NCBI GenBank assembly: GCA_014843695.1
Contig: CM026401.1
Coordinates: 30,033,510 to 30,097,509, forward strand
Source of the DNA: Archivesica marissinica
Lineage: Eukaryota; Mollusca; Bivalvia; Venerida; Vesicomyidae
Direction: 5' to 3'
Length of the DNA: 64,000 nucleotides
Shown here: piece by piece, positions 33,986 to 45,543 of the stretch
Layout: each line of letters begins with the position of its first letter
Numbering within the stretch: the first letter of the stretch is position 1
Translations under genes and position numbers: made by a program
Notes under the pieces: generated by a model
The model's database searches: none
What the model was told of the DNA's origin: nothing
What the model saw: the letters and a program-made list of their open reading frames with translations, nothing else

Positions 33986-36396
33986 CTACCATTGGACCAA
34001 GGACGCCACTATACCATTGGACCACGGACGCCACTCTACCATTGGACCACGGACACCACTCTACCATTGGACCACGGACACCACTCTACCATTGGACCAC
34101 GAACGCCACTCTACCATTGGACCACGGACGCCACTCTACCATTGGGACCAAGGACGCCACTCTACCATTGGACCACGGACGCCACTCTACCATTGGACCA
34201 CGGACACCACTCTACCATTGGACCACGGACACCACTCTACCATTGGACCACGAACGCCACTCTACCATTGGACCACGGACACCACTCTACCATTGGACCA
34301 CGGACACCACTCTACCATTGGACCACGGACACCACTCTACCATTGGACCACGGACGCCACTCTACCATTGGACCACAGACACCACTCTACCATTGGACCA
34401 CGAACGCCACTCTACCATTGGACCACGGACACCACTCTACCATTGGACCACGAACGCCACTCTACCATTGGACCACGGACACCACTCTACCATTGGACCA
34501 TGGACGCCACTCTACCATTGGACCACGGACGCCACTCTACCATTGGACCACGAACGCCACTATACCATTGGACCACGGACGCCACTCTACCATTGGACCA
34601 CGGATGCCACTCTACCATTGGACCATGGACGCCACTCTACCATTGGACAACGGACGCCACTCTACCATTGGACCACGGACACCACTCTACCATTGGACCA
34701 CGGACGCCACTCTACCATTGGACCACAGCCACCACTCTACCATTGGACCACAGCCACCACTCTACCATTGGACCACGGACGCCACTCTACCATTGGACCA
34801 TGGACGCCACTCTACCATTGGACCACAGCCACCACTCTACCATTGGACGCCACTCTACCATTGGACCACGGACGCCACTCTACCATTGGACCACGAACGC
34901 CACTCTACCATTGGACCACAGACGCCACTCTACCATTGGACTACGGACGCCACTCTACCATTGGACCAAGGACGCCACTATACCATTGGACCACGGACAC
35001 CACTCTACCATTGGACGCCACTCTACCATTGGACCACAGCCACCACTCTACCATTGGACCATGGACGCCACTCTACCATTGGACCACGGACACCACTCTA
35101 CCATTGGACCACGGACGCCACTCTACCATTGGACCACGGACGCCACTCTACCATTGGACCATGGACGCCACTCTACCATTGGACCAAGGACGCCACTCTA
35201 CCATTGGACCACGGACGCCACTCTACCATTGGACCAAGGACGCCACTCTACCATTGGACCAAGGACGCCACTCTACCATTGGACCATGGACACCACTCTA
35301 CCATTGGACCACGGACGCCACTCTACCATTGGACCACGGACACCACTCTACCATTGGACCACGGACGCCACTCTACCATTGGACCACAGCCACCACTCTA
35401 CCATTGGACCACAGCCACCACTCTACCATTGGACCACGGACGCCACTCTACCATTGGACCACGGATGCCACTCTACCATTGGACCACTGACACCACTCTA
35501 CCATTGGACAACGGACGCCACTCTACCATTGGACCATGGACGCCACTCTACCATTGGACCACGGACGCCACTCTACCATTGAACCACGGACACCACTCTA
35601 CCATTGGACCACAGCCACCACTCTACCATTGGACCACAGCCACCACTCTACCATTGGACCACGGACGCCACTCTACCATTGGACCACGGATGCCACTCTA
35701 CCATTGGACCACGGACACCACTCTACCATTGGACCACGGACGCCACTCTACCATTGGACCACGGACGCCACTCTACCATTGGACCACAGCCACCACTCTA
35801 CCATTGGACCACAGCCACCACTCTACCATTGGACCACGGACACCACTCTACCATTGGACCACAGCCACCACTCTACCATTGGACCACAGACACCACTCTA
35901 CCATTGGACCACGGACACCACTCTACCATTGGACCACAGCCACCACTCTACCATTGGACCACAGCCACCACTCTACCATTGGACCATGGACGCCACTCTA
36001 CCATTGGACCATGGACGCCACTCTACCATTGGACCATGGACGCCACTCTACCATTGGACCACAGCCACCACTCTACCATTGGACCACAGCCACCACTCTA
36101 CCATTGGACCACGGACGCCACTCTACCATTGGACCATGGACGCCACTCTACCGTTGGACCACAGCCACCACTCTACCATTGGACCACGGACGCCACTCTA
36201 CCATTGGACCACGGACACCACTCTACCATTGGACCACGGACACCACTCTACCATTGGACCACGGACGCCACTCTACCATTGGACCATGGACGCCACTCTA
36301 CCATTGGACCACGGACGCCACTCTACCATTGGACCACGGATGCCACTCTACCATTGGATCACGGACGCCACTCTACCATTGGATCACGGACGCCAA
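33960..36396. repeat. 25-bp satellite derived from a tRNA/SINE A-box region, about 95 copies
   Basis: The unit is cactctaccattggaccacg plus gacgc. Its reverse complement begins gcgtccgtggtccaatggta, the 5' end and A box of the family C SINE head directly adjoining the array. Variants change ggacgcc, ggacacc, agccacc, gaacgcc and ccatgg. Units are stop-free in the plus frames, so three artefactual frames of up to 802 codons run through. At 34144 and three other places units have gained or lost bases. Confidence 0.95.
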
Positions 36397-36606
36397 TTAA
36401 ACCACATTCGGCTCGGCAAGGGAAACGCCAATAAATCGTACTACTATGGGATAGACATCTAATCAGTGACATCACGTACATCTGACAAGTTTATCTGGTG
36501 CGAAATGCAAATTTCTGCCTTTGAGTCTATTTTGAGAGTCTATTACTCTGACCCGAACCACTCGATCAATATTGATCAAACTTCATATACCGGTAGTAGA
36601 CAATTT

Positions 36607-36850
36607 CTGCCTCGTTGCAAGTGAACCTGTAATGTTACCAATTCTGCCATATTTGTAAATCGGTTATTTCTGCCAAGTTTGTTTCAGGTGAGCTAGTGTT
36701 GATACTGGTTGATACCAGTACTAATCCTGCTGTATTTTGTAAATCGGTTATTTCTGCCAAGTTTGTTTCAGGTGAACCAGTGTTGGTACTGATCCTGCTG
36801 TATTTGTAAATTTGTTATTTCTGCCTCGTTTCAGGTGAACCCGTCATGCT
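36607..36850 (+). repeat. Tandem duplication of a 3' splice site region, four copies
   Basis: Four related copies (about 63-84 bp apart) each contain gttattt, ctgcc, a pyrimidine tract ending tttcag, and gtgaacc-like exon starts. Candidate exon starts are 36688, 36772 and 36835; the first copy has lost the clean acceptor. The spacing (84 and 63 nt) keeps reading frame. The last copy leads into the terminal coding exon. Confidence 0.75.
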
Positions 36851-36968
36851 ACTGATCTTGCCGTTTCTGTTACCACTTTTTATCATTGTTGCAATCATCC
36901 GTGGACTCTCTGAAACGTTTGGCTGGAAGCAGACATCAGTGAAAGCGAAAAGCCGCAGAAACTCATAA
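36835..36968 (+). CDS. Terminal exon encoding a C-terminal transmembrane helix
   Basis: The exon follows the acceptor ctcgtttcag. Its first two bases (GT) complete the phase-1 codon left by the exon ending at 31931 (A|GT, Ser), after which 43 codons run to a TAA stop. The peptide EPVMLLILPFLLPLFIIVAI is strongly hydrophobic and is followed by IRGLSETFGWKQTSVKAKSR and a short basic end: one membrane helix with a positively charged tail of about 22 residues. Joined to 31232-31931 the protein would be 277 residues, with a lipidated basic N-terminus and a C-terminal membrane anchor. The link rests on strand, order and phase; intervening exons or a separate gene cannot be excluded. An ATTAAA follows 86 nt after the stop. 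Confidence 0.55.
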
Positions 36969-37053
36969 TGCTCCAGGGTTCAGTGTTTTTTTCGATACCT
37001 CATTAATTCATAATGGCATTTATCGTGTGTATATTTTCATGACAATGTGTACC

Positions 37054-37059
37054 ATTAAA
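37054..37059 (+). other. Possible polyadenylation signal (ATTAAA)
   Basis: A common variant hexamer, 86 nt downstream of the stop at 36968. It is a weak signal on its own. Confidence 0.3.
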
Positions 37060-37149
37060 CATGTGCCATATGGCCCATACATTTGCACGAAATATTTCAT
37101 AATTAGTCCCTGCAGATCATAATACTACATGTAGTAAAGGAGCATTTGC

Positions 37150-39787
37150 TTCCGAGTAGTCTAGCAAGCTGTATCCCGGGTTCCCTGTCAGGGCTGTAGG
37201 ATATGTGTATCAGTCATAGAGGGTGGAATGGTCTAGCTTGCTGTATCCCGGGTTCCCTGTCAGGGCTGTAGGATATGTATATGACAGTAGGTCAGACATA
37301 GAGGGTGGAGTGGTCTAGCTTGCTGTATCCCGGCTTCCCTGTCAGGGCTGTAGGATATGTATATGACAGTAGGTCAGTCATAGAGGGTGGGTAGCTTGCT
37401 GTATCCCAGGATCCCTGTTAGGGCTGTAGGATATGTATATGACAGTAGGTCAGTCATAGAGGGTGGAGTGATCTAGCTTGCTGTATCCCGGGTTCCCTGT
37501 CAGGGCTGTAGGATATGTATATGACAGTAGGTCAGTCATAGAGGGTGGAGTGGTCTAGCTTGCTGTATCCCAGGTTCCCTGTCAGGGCTGTAGGATATGT
37601 ATCAGTCATAGAGGGTGGAATGTCTAGCTTGCTGTATCCCAGGTTCCCTGTCAGGGCTGTAGGATATGTATATGACAGTAGGTCAGTCATAGAGGGTGGA
37701 ATGGTCTAGCTTGCTGTATCCCGGGTTCCCTGTCAGGGCTGTAGGATATGTATATCAGTCAAGAGGGTGGGTTAGCTTGCTGTCCAGGTCCCTGTCAGGG
37801 CTGTAGGATATGTATACAATCAGCATAGAGGGTGGAGTGGTCTAGCTTGCTGTATCCCGGGTTCCCTGTCAGGGCTGTAGGATATGTATAGTTCAGTCAT
37901 AGAGGGTGGAGTGGTCTAGCTTGCTGTATCCCAGGTTCCCTGTCAGGGCTGTAGGATATGTGTATCAGTCATAGAGGGTGGAATGGTCTAGCTTGCTGTA
38001 TCCCAGGTTCCCTGTCAGGGCTGTAGGATATGTATATGACAGTAGGTCAGTCATAGAGGGTGGAGTGGCCTAGCTTGCTGTATCCCAGGTTCCCTGTCAG
38101 GGCTGTAGGATATGTATAGACAACAAAAACACCACCCCCTGTCAGGGCTGAATACAGTAGGTCAGTCATAGAGGGTGGAATGGTCTAGCTTGCTGTATCC
38201 CGGGTTCCCTGTCAGGGCTGTAGGATATGACAGTAGGTCAGTCATAGAGGGTGGAGTGGTCTAGCTTGCTGTATCCCAGGTTCCCTGTCAGGGCTGTAGG
38301 ATATGACAGTAGGTCAGTCATAGAGGGTGGAGTGGTCTAGCTTGCTGTATCCCAGGTTCCCTGTCAGGGCTGTAGGATATGTGTATCAGTCATAGAGGGT
38401 GGAGTGGTCTAGCTTGCTGTATAACAGGTTCCCTGTCAGGACTGTAGGATATGTGTATCAGTCATAGAGGGTGGAGTGGTCTAGCTTGCTGTATAACAGG
38501 TTCCCTGTCAGGACTGTAGGATATGTGTATCAGTCATAGAGGGTGGAGTGGTCTAGCTTGCTGTATAACAGGTTCCCTGTCAGGACTGTAGGATATGTGT
38601 ATCAGTCATAGAGGGTGGAGTGGTCTAGCTTGCTGTATAACAGGTTCCCTGTCAGGACTGTAGGATATGTGTATCAGTCATAGAGGGTGGAGTGGTCTAG
38701 CTTGCTGTATAACAGGTTCCCTGTCAGGACTGTAGGATATGTGTATCAGTCATAGAGGGTGGAGTGGTCTAGCTTGCTGTATAACAGGTTCCCTGTCAGG
38801 ACTGTAGGATATGTGTATCAGTCATAGAGGGTGGAGTGGTCTAGCTTGCTGTATCCCGGGTTCCCTGTCAGGGCTGTAGGATATGTATATCAGTCATAGA
38901 GGGTGGAGTGGTCTAGCTTGCTGTATCCCAGGTTCCCTGTCAGGGCTGTATGATATGTATATGACAGTAGGTCAGTCATAGAGGGTGAAATGATCTAGTT
39001 TGCTGTATCCCGGGTTCCCTGTCAGGGCTGTAGGATATGTATATCAGTCATAGAGGGTGGAGTGGTCTAGCTTGCTGTAGCCCGGGTTCCCTGTCAGGGC
39101 TGTAGGATATGTGTGTCAATCATAGAGGGTGGAGTGGTCTAGCTTGCTGTATCCCAGGTTCCCTGTCAGGGCTGTAGGATATGTATATGACAGTAGGTCA
39201 GTCATAGAGGGTGGAGTGGTCTAGCTTGCTGTATCCCAGGTTCCCTGTCAGGGCTGTAGGATATGACAGTAGGTCAGTCATAGAGGGTGGAGTGGTCTAG
39301 CTTGCTGTATCCCAGGTTCCCTGTCAGGGCTGTAGGATATGACAGTAGGTCAGTCATAGAGGGTGGAGTGGTCTAGCTTGCTGTATCCCAGGTTCCCTGT
39401 CAGGGCTGTAGGATATGTATATGACAGTAGGTCAGTCATAGAGGATGGAGTGGCCTAGCTTGCTGTATCCCAGGTTCCCTGTCAGGGCTGTAGGATATGT
39501 ATAGGACAGTAGGTCAGTAATAGAGGGTGGAGTGGTCTAGCTTGCTGTATCCCGGGTTCCCTGTCAGGGCTGTAGGATATGTGTATCAGACATAGAGGGT
39601 GGAGTGGTCTAGTTTGCTGTATCCCAGGTTCCCTGTCAGGGCTGTAGGATATGTATATGACAGTAGGTCAGTCATAGAGGGTGGAATGGCCTAGCTTGCT
39701 GTATCCCAGATTCCCTGTCAGGGCTGTAGGATATGTATAGGACAGTAGGTCAGTAATAGAGGGTGGAGTGGTCTAGCTTGCTGTATC
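37150..39787. repeat. 82-bp satellite with 69-75-bp variants, about 35 copies
   Basis: The unit is gtggtctagcttgctgtatc then ccgggttccctgtcagggct then gtaggatatg, with an optional tatatgacagtaggt segment before cagtcatagagggtgga. Each unit holds the near-palindrome CCCTGTCAGGG. A sub-block at about 38400-38830 carries a distinct variant (gtataacagg, caggactg) in six nearly identical units. Two places (about 37770-37800 and 38118-38155) contain text that fits no unit. Confidence 0.95.
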
Positions 39788-40054
39788 ATGTGCTCTCAAA
39801 TGTGCTTTTGAACATATTATTTGCGAGATAGTAAAAGTTGGACATGGATTTATGACAGTAACAGCCAGTGGTTCTCTGACTCATATCTCATGTCTCATCA
39901 CCTGTATCATAAATGAGGAAATTAATAAACATATTTAGAAATGTGTACACTGATTAAACCACCAATCATTGATTGCAAATACCAGAACCTGGAGAATCTC
40001 CGCAACAGCAAACAGATAGAGGACATTTGTTAGTTTCAGTGTATGATCGACTTA

Positions 40055-40229
40055 CAGTGAAACTGTGGTCACCGTCATTAAGCAGCCAACCTGTACTAAG
40101 CAGCCATTGTCCAGATTCTCAATATCTTGTTTTATTATACATTTCCCTGTATTATTTTAAGCAGCCATCTGTGCTAAGCAACTACTTTCTGTGATTCCCT
40201 TGGCTGGCTGCTTAAGTCAGGTATGACTG
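40055..40229. mobile_element. Short TIR element flanked by TA
   Basis: Left end CAGTGAAACTGTGGTCACC and right end ggtatgactg lie between TA dinucleotides. The words aagcagcca and ggctgcttaag pair across the middle. It is related to the element at 40625. Confidence 0.6.
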
Positions 40230-40364
40230 TATATTTGACCGAATGAACATTATAAGCATTATTATCATTCGTGGCTCATCACTCATGATAGTATTAGCTC
40301 CCTGTGTTCTTGAATGTATAATTCGATCATTCACTTAAACAAACAAATTTTCTTTTTATTTTAG

Positions 40365-40545
40365 GCTGAAGAAGGTTTTTATGATGGAAAACGATGCAAT
40401 TTTATGCTAAATTTTGATCGAATGTCACGTTTAGATGATGTCAAAAACGGTTTGAGTCCAAATACGTGACAACATTTCAACATGCAGCGGCTAGGTACCA
40501 CATGTGCAAAGCTGAGTTAGAAATAAAGTATGTTATTGCACTGTT
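40365..40545 (+). other. Possible terminal exon with polyA signal
   Basis: A strong acceptor (tttctttttattttag) precedes an open stretch of 34 codons in phase 0 (AEEGFYDGKRCNFMLNFD ...) that stops at 40467-40469, and AATAAA follows at 40522-40527. If joined to the exon ending at 31931 (phase 1), the second codon would be TGA, giving a tail-less product. It might be the 3' end of another plus-strand transcript. The right boundary is a guess. Confidence 0.35.
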
Positions 40546-40624
40546 TACAACCAGTGGGATAACATATTTGATTTCACTGATAAATCATTATATTTCATTG
40601 GAATGCATAAAATAAATAAATTTA

Positions 40625-40885
40625 CAGTGAAACCTGTGTTAGTGGTCACCTGTATTAGTGGTCACCTGTATTAGTGGTCACCTGTGTTAGTGGTCACCTG
40701 TATTAGTGGTCACCTGTGTTTGTAGTCACATGTATTAAGCAGCCAACCTGTATTAAGCAGAAAGTTTCCAGATACCAATTTTGTTAATATAATATATATT
40801 TGACCTCTATTAAGCAGCCACCTGTGCTAAGCAGCCACTTTCTGTGATTCTCTTGGCTGGCGGCTGCTTAAGACAGGATTGACCA
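40625..40885. mobile_element. TIR element related to 40055, with internal short repeats
   Basis: Starts CAGTGAAACCTGTGTTAGTG and ends cttaagacaggattgacc. Five copies of tgtattagtggtcacc-like words follow the left end. aagcagccacc and ggcggctgctta pair internally. Confidence 0.6.
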
Positions 40886-40917
40886 TACTTAATAAATTAT
40901 TAGTTAATACAAATTTA

Positions 40918-41125
40918 TTTTCACAATTGCGAAACAAGTTCTTTCAACTTATATTAATCACTCTCGAAACCTCATTTCTCACCACGAGGGAGAGAGAAGA
41001 GGCAATGTAGAATTTAAATACCTTGCCTAAGGGCACAATCGTAACAGCTCCAGCAGGGCTCGAACTACGGACCTTTCGCACCTGAAGTGAACGCGCATCC
41101 ACTGCGCTATCACGACTTCCACAAT
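40918..41125 (-). mobile_element. SINE family A (copy 7, reverse, full length)
   Basis: In reverse it runs from the 3' module (gcgaaacaagttctttcaac, ttatattaatcactctcg) through cacgagggagagagaaga, taccttgcctaagggcac and gggctcgaactacgga (B box) to the head tgcgctatcacgacttcc. Confidence 0.9.
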
Positions 41126-41289
41126 ATTTCTTAATAAATGATAAAATATCTTGTTTACAGACATCTTGCTTAAAATATTATGACTATCTGTGTCAGATAG
41201 ATTTGTTGTCTAATATAGTGACTACAACATTACTTGGTAAATTTGTAAATAGTTGCATAATTTTGAACGATTTAAGTTGAAGAAAAATG

Positions 41290-42352
41290 TGTACCCTATA
41301 CGGCCATAAGTCGATCTCGGCATAAGTCGATCTCAGCATAAGTCAATCTCGGCATACGTCGATCTCGGCATAAGTCAAGTGTCAAATTTTGGCTTGAAAA
41401 AGCTTGACTCTTCCATAAGTGGAGAGCACTTTGTGCACTTATATCATTCATTTTGACAATGGTTTTTTCTCATTTTTGAAAGAAACTGATCTAAATTTGA
41501 GATATCTGGTTGACTATATTCCTATTACAAATCCTAAAAAAATGCACTGATTTATGAAGTTTGTGTATCACCTATTTCGATAGTCTATAAATGAATAAGC
41601 ATATTGTATCTTTTATCCAATAAATGATTTAATAAATTAATTGAATAACACAATTTTTATTTCTTGGATATATTGCCACGGTATTCTGTAGATTTTACAG
41701 CTCAAGGTTTATACTTGCTGGTAGGAAGTTTATTAGCTCAATTCACATGATTAAAGCGACATTACATCACAAAAAAGCAATAAAATGCATTTGTTCACGT
41801 ATAAATGCATTGCTACTACAAATTCTTCCGAATACATTCGAACACTTAACATTGAATCAATAAACAGTGTTTTTGTGGATTGAAAGTATGATTTCATATA
41901 AATGTCATCCATGCTCCTGAATTGACGTTTGTTTGTCATCGGAGTCAATACTAAGCGCGAGATGATATCGTTTAGAGATAATTTAACTAAGAATAGTCTA
42001 CGAATAAATAGGCACAAATATGAGATAATTATAACGGTAAATCTGTACCATAAATCGTGTTATTCAGGATACACTCGTTGTATTACGCATGGATGTTTAC
42101 ATGATTTTGTTATGTCAACAAACCGCGTATACGACGTTTTGTTTATTAGTTGAAATACTCAGTATTTGAGGCAAATATTTGGGGGAAAATTAGACCATAT
42201 AATAGGAATATACATTCTGTAGAAATTTGTTTTGTCACTTTAAATAAATTTTAATTATTGTATCTCAGCAATAAGTCAACATATTACTTTCATCACATTT
42301 TTAGATGAGGAAAAGTTCGACTTATGAGTCTTATGGCTTGGAGTATAAACCG
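41290..42352. mobile_element. Tigger/pogo-like MITE with nested TTAA element
   Basis: Left ccctatacggccataagtcg and right cgacttatgagtcttatggc plus gagtataaac are inverted repeats. A 16-bp word cataagtcgatctcgg repeats four to five times just inside the left end. A second MITE (41751-42243) is inserted inside. Confidence 0.7.
41751..42243. mobile_element. TTAA-bounded MITE, family AGCRACATTACATC (copy D, nested)
   Basis: TTAA at both ends with agcgacattacatcac on the left and gtcactttaa on the right. The internal gtatacgacgttttgttta and tttgaggcaaatatttgg match copy C in the opposite orientation. Open frames here are not considered genes. Confidence 0.85.
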
Positions 42353-42584
42353 TTACTGACTTACGAGGTGGACAACCAAGTGCCGTTTCCTTGTGATCAT
42401 GACGGTTTTTATCCTACCTTCATACCTACTAATGGTCAAAAACGGCCTGCCTAATAAACCTTCTGTGACGTCATAACTCTACATGTATGACATCATATAT
42501 TAAAGACAGTATGATAAACATCATGAATATTCAGCAAACTTTCCTCTCTAAAAATTATTTATTATCATCCTAGGATAGATAAAT

Positions 42585-42934
42585 AGAATATTAAGTTACT
42601 GTCTTATAAATTTTAAATTATTAACCCATTTCATTCTGGATACATTTAAAGGCTTTTGCAAACAACATAGATCCAGATCAGTCGCAGTGTGACGCTGTGT
42701 GCTGATCATGAACTATGTTGTTTGCTATGTAGCCAAGTGTCTAAGCAAGATCATCTGAATAGCAAACAGTATAGAGCCTGATCAGACGGAACGTTCCATG
42801 ATCTGGCTCTATGTTTTTTGCAAATACTGTTTGAACGGTGTCCAGAATGAAATGCGTAAGAGCCTAGCCTTGTATATTTTCTCCAACTCGCCGAATAAAT
42901 TAAAATTTATAAGACAATAACCTAATAATTATTC
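42585..42934. repeat. Inverted repeat (about 35-bp arms) enclosing a MITE
   Basis: Left gtcttataaattttaaatta and right aattaaaatttataagac, extended by ttactg and caataa-type text, are complements on either side of the piggyBac-like MITE. The MITE seems to have inserted at the centre of an older palindromic element. Confidence 0.65.
42621..42859. mobile_element. piggyBac-like MITE with palindromic core (copy 3)
   Basis: Left TTAACCCATTTCATTCTGGA matches right tccagaatgaaatgcgtaa. Inside, aacatagatccagatcag and ctgatcatgaactatgtt pair, as do gcctgatcagacgg and gatctggctctatg. Confidence 0.8.
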
Positions 42935-42978
42935 TCTATATACCGGTATTACAGGCATGAAACTGCTCATATTGATTA

Positions 42979-43135
42979 CGAAATAATATTTATCTTCCGG
43001 TTATTTATTTGGCGAATAAAAATACATGGTTTGATGTTCTGATGCGTAGGAATTAACCAATCAGGACGTAGTGTGCTCAGAAAGACAAACCATGTTTTAT
43101 TCGGCTATAAATAACTCAACCACAAATATTATTTC
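42979..43135. mobile_element. Foldback element with about 55-bp imperfect arms
   Basis: Left cgaaataatatttatcttcc, ttatttatttggcgaataaa and acatggttt pair with aaaccatgttttattcggc, tataaataact and aatattatttcg on the right. Confidence 0.6.
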
Positions 43136-44549
43136 GATTCTAACATGACTAAAATATCTATAAATCTCAAAAATAGTTGGTGTTCTTTTTTAGAATGCGT
43201 AAATTACGCCACAAAACTACAAAAATGATAGTAAAATGACGTCGCGTCTGACATCACAAGCTAATCCATAGTTTATTACAAATTTACTGTGTATACAGAC
43301 AAAATGGCGAGTCATGTTAGAATTTTGTTTAGATAATACTCATAATATATTGGATATAAGTCGAAAACGATTCAATATGTTAAATATTGGACTGTGTGAG
43401 GCGCGTAGCGCCGAAGGCCTTACCTATATGTTACATATTGGATCCGTTTGAGGCGTATATCTTACTTAAAACACACACATATAACAAGATCCTACTAATT
43501 AAAAGTGTTAATTTCGTACATTTACGCATAGGATTTAATATAATACTCTGGCCTTTTGACAGCAGTCCAATATTAATTATAATGGACTGCAAGTACAAAG
43601 GTATGACGTCACGACTGCTTTAATAGCACATGCAGTATGCACATACATATACATGTACTGTGATTTCAAAGTCAAGTAATAAAACTGTTGCAATATTACA
43701 CTACTGTATAGGTACGACAATATACGATACAGGTACTGTGACGTATTGTATAAATGTATATGTTTTATCACGTACATATAAATAATATAGTCATTGAAAG
43801 ATAAAGTTTATCATACCTACAAAAAGTTTTAATGCATTTTTTAGGACTCATTCTACATGTAGGTCTTAATTTTGGGGAGAAGTCAGCATGCGCGATTGCA
43901 TCTTTAAATTGTGTTATTTACTCAATTTCAACACAATACGGTTAAAAGACGCAATATGACCATTAAATACAACATTTAAATAGGAGTGCTTTATAATGGG
44001 TCAATGTATCTTACTTGACAACATTTTGTATGAAGATTGGTTTTGTTTAATTGGTTTATTTAGGGAGAAGTGGGGCCACTGGGGTGCGAAGTCAGGGTCC
44101 CTAGGGTGACTATTTCGCCCAAGTAACACTCTAGAATGAACCCTGATTTTTACACACAACTTCTATACCCAGCCTGAGATCCGAAACTGCAGGAGTGACT
44201 TCCCTTGCACCTCTGAGATATATCTATATTGTAGTAATGCTAACAACCTGACTGTAATGCGAATATTGTAGCGAACGTTTGTTTATAACCGTTATTAGGT
44301 ACTCTATTTTGAAAGCACAGTTTGTTCATTCTTGCTTTACTGTTATTTTTGCAGCCTCTGTTGAGATTTTGTTAATATTATTCAAGTTTATTTAATGTCG
44401 CTACCTGTTGCCCATATGAGCGACGGGCAGTTTATCTAACAACACCCTTATTGGGCAGGCTCCAGCAGTTGACCAGTATTTAGTGCACCAACCTCCGTAA
44501 GAAACTGCCAACTTTTTTCATATAACAAGACACTGTCTGTCTGAGGAGT
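43136..44549. other. Unassigned sequence
   Basis: AT-rich. Short open frames (for example 43387-43623) show no coding character. No array or element end recognised apart from SINE-like text near 44400-44470. Confidence 0.35.
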
Positions 44550-44800
44550 GGGGCTCAAACCCGTGACCATCAATGATTGCTTCTCACCAATGCAACCCAG
44601 GTTCGATCCTCGGACCGGGAAGTATGTGAAATGGTACAATGGCCGCCACATTGGACAGGTGGGTTTTCTCCGGGTACTCCGGTTTCCTCCCACACGAATG
44701 ACCACATTTACGCTTTCATCCGTGCCAACGAGAGTGATTAATATAAGTTGTTAAAACTTGCTTTGCAATCGTTGTAAAATAAATAAAGTTTAAACTTAAA
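44550..44800 (+). mobile_element. SINE family B (copy 3)
   Basis: Carries aacccaggttcgatcctcgg, acattggacaggtgggtttt, ctccgggtactccggttt, the module gagtgattaatataagttgt and the tail aaataaataaagtttaaac. The tRNA head is partly replaced. Confidence 0.85.
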
Positions 44801-45054
44801 CAAAATCAGTGATGATAGGTTACAGTGTTATACAAGTCAGCGACCTGAACCACTCGACCACGGAGGCAGATTGGTAGATATTTTGTTATATAATGATATG
44901 GTGTAACAGATCTGGGTGGAACTGTGATTGCCGAATTTCAGTCAGAGGTTGTAAACCTTTTTCTAAAATTTCAAACTCAAGTTGTATTGTTATGATTTGT
45001 TGAGTCTGAGATTTGGTATTGTCTCAACCAATCAGAACGGTTGGGACTGTGCAA

Positions 45055-45275
45055 CGATCGCGAAACAAGCTTTAACAACTTATATTAATCCTTCTCGTAG
45101 ATGCAGATGAAAGCATATACATGGTCATCCGTGTGGGAGGTACCCGGAGAAAACACACCTGTCCGATCTGGCGACCACCTTGCCATCTCACATACTTTCT
45201 GGTCCATGGATCGAACCCGGGTTGCATTTGTGTGAAGCGAGCATGCTAACCACTGCGCTAATCGGACAGCCAGTT
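45055..45275 (-). mobile_element. SINE family B (copy 4, reverse, full length)
   Basis: In reverse it ends with the head ggctgtccgattagcgcagt, with ggatcgaacccgggttgc as B box. The 3' module reads gcgaaacaagctttaacaac, ttatattaatccttctcg. Confidence 0.88.
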
Positions 45276-45543
45276 TGAGATTGGAGAACAGTTTTAGAAC
45301 CTCCAGACTATGGGTATATGTCAGCTGAGCTGTGCTTGGAGATAAGCTAACACCCGGTAGTGTTGGCGGATCATCTTGCGAGTAGTGTGGCTGGCCGTCT
45401 GTTAGACCTTGAACAAAATCAGTGTACATGTACGTATTACATTTATACATAGACACAATCAGCCATTTACATTGTTTCCATTATACGTGTAATGGTGTGT
45501 ATTGTAATGGTGTGTATATTAACCCATTATGCAAGATATGTAG

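Noticed and set aside
33967..36462. Open frames up to 802 codons reading HSTIGPRTPLYHWTTD peptides
   Set aside because: Product of the 25-bp satellite in three frames; the unit derives from a tRNA-like sequence, not a protein gene.
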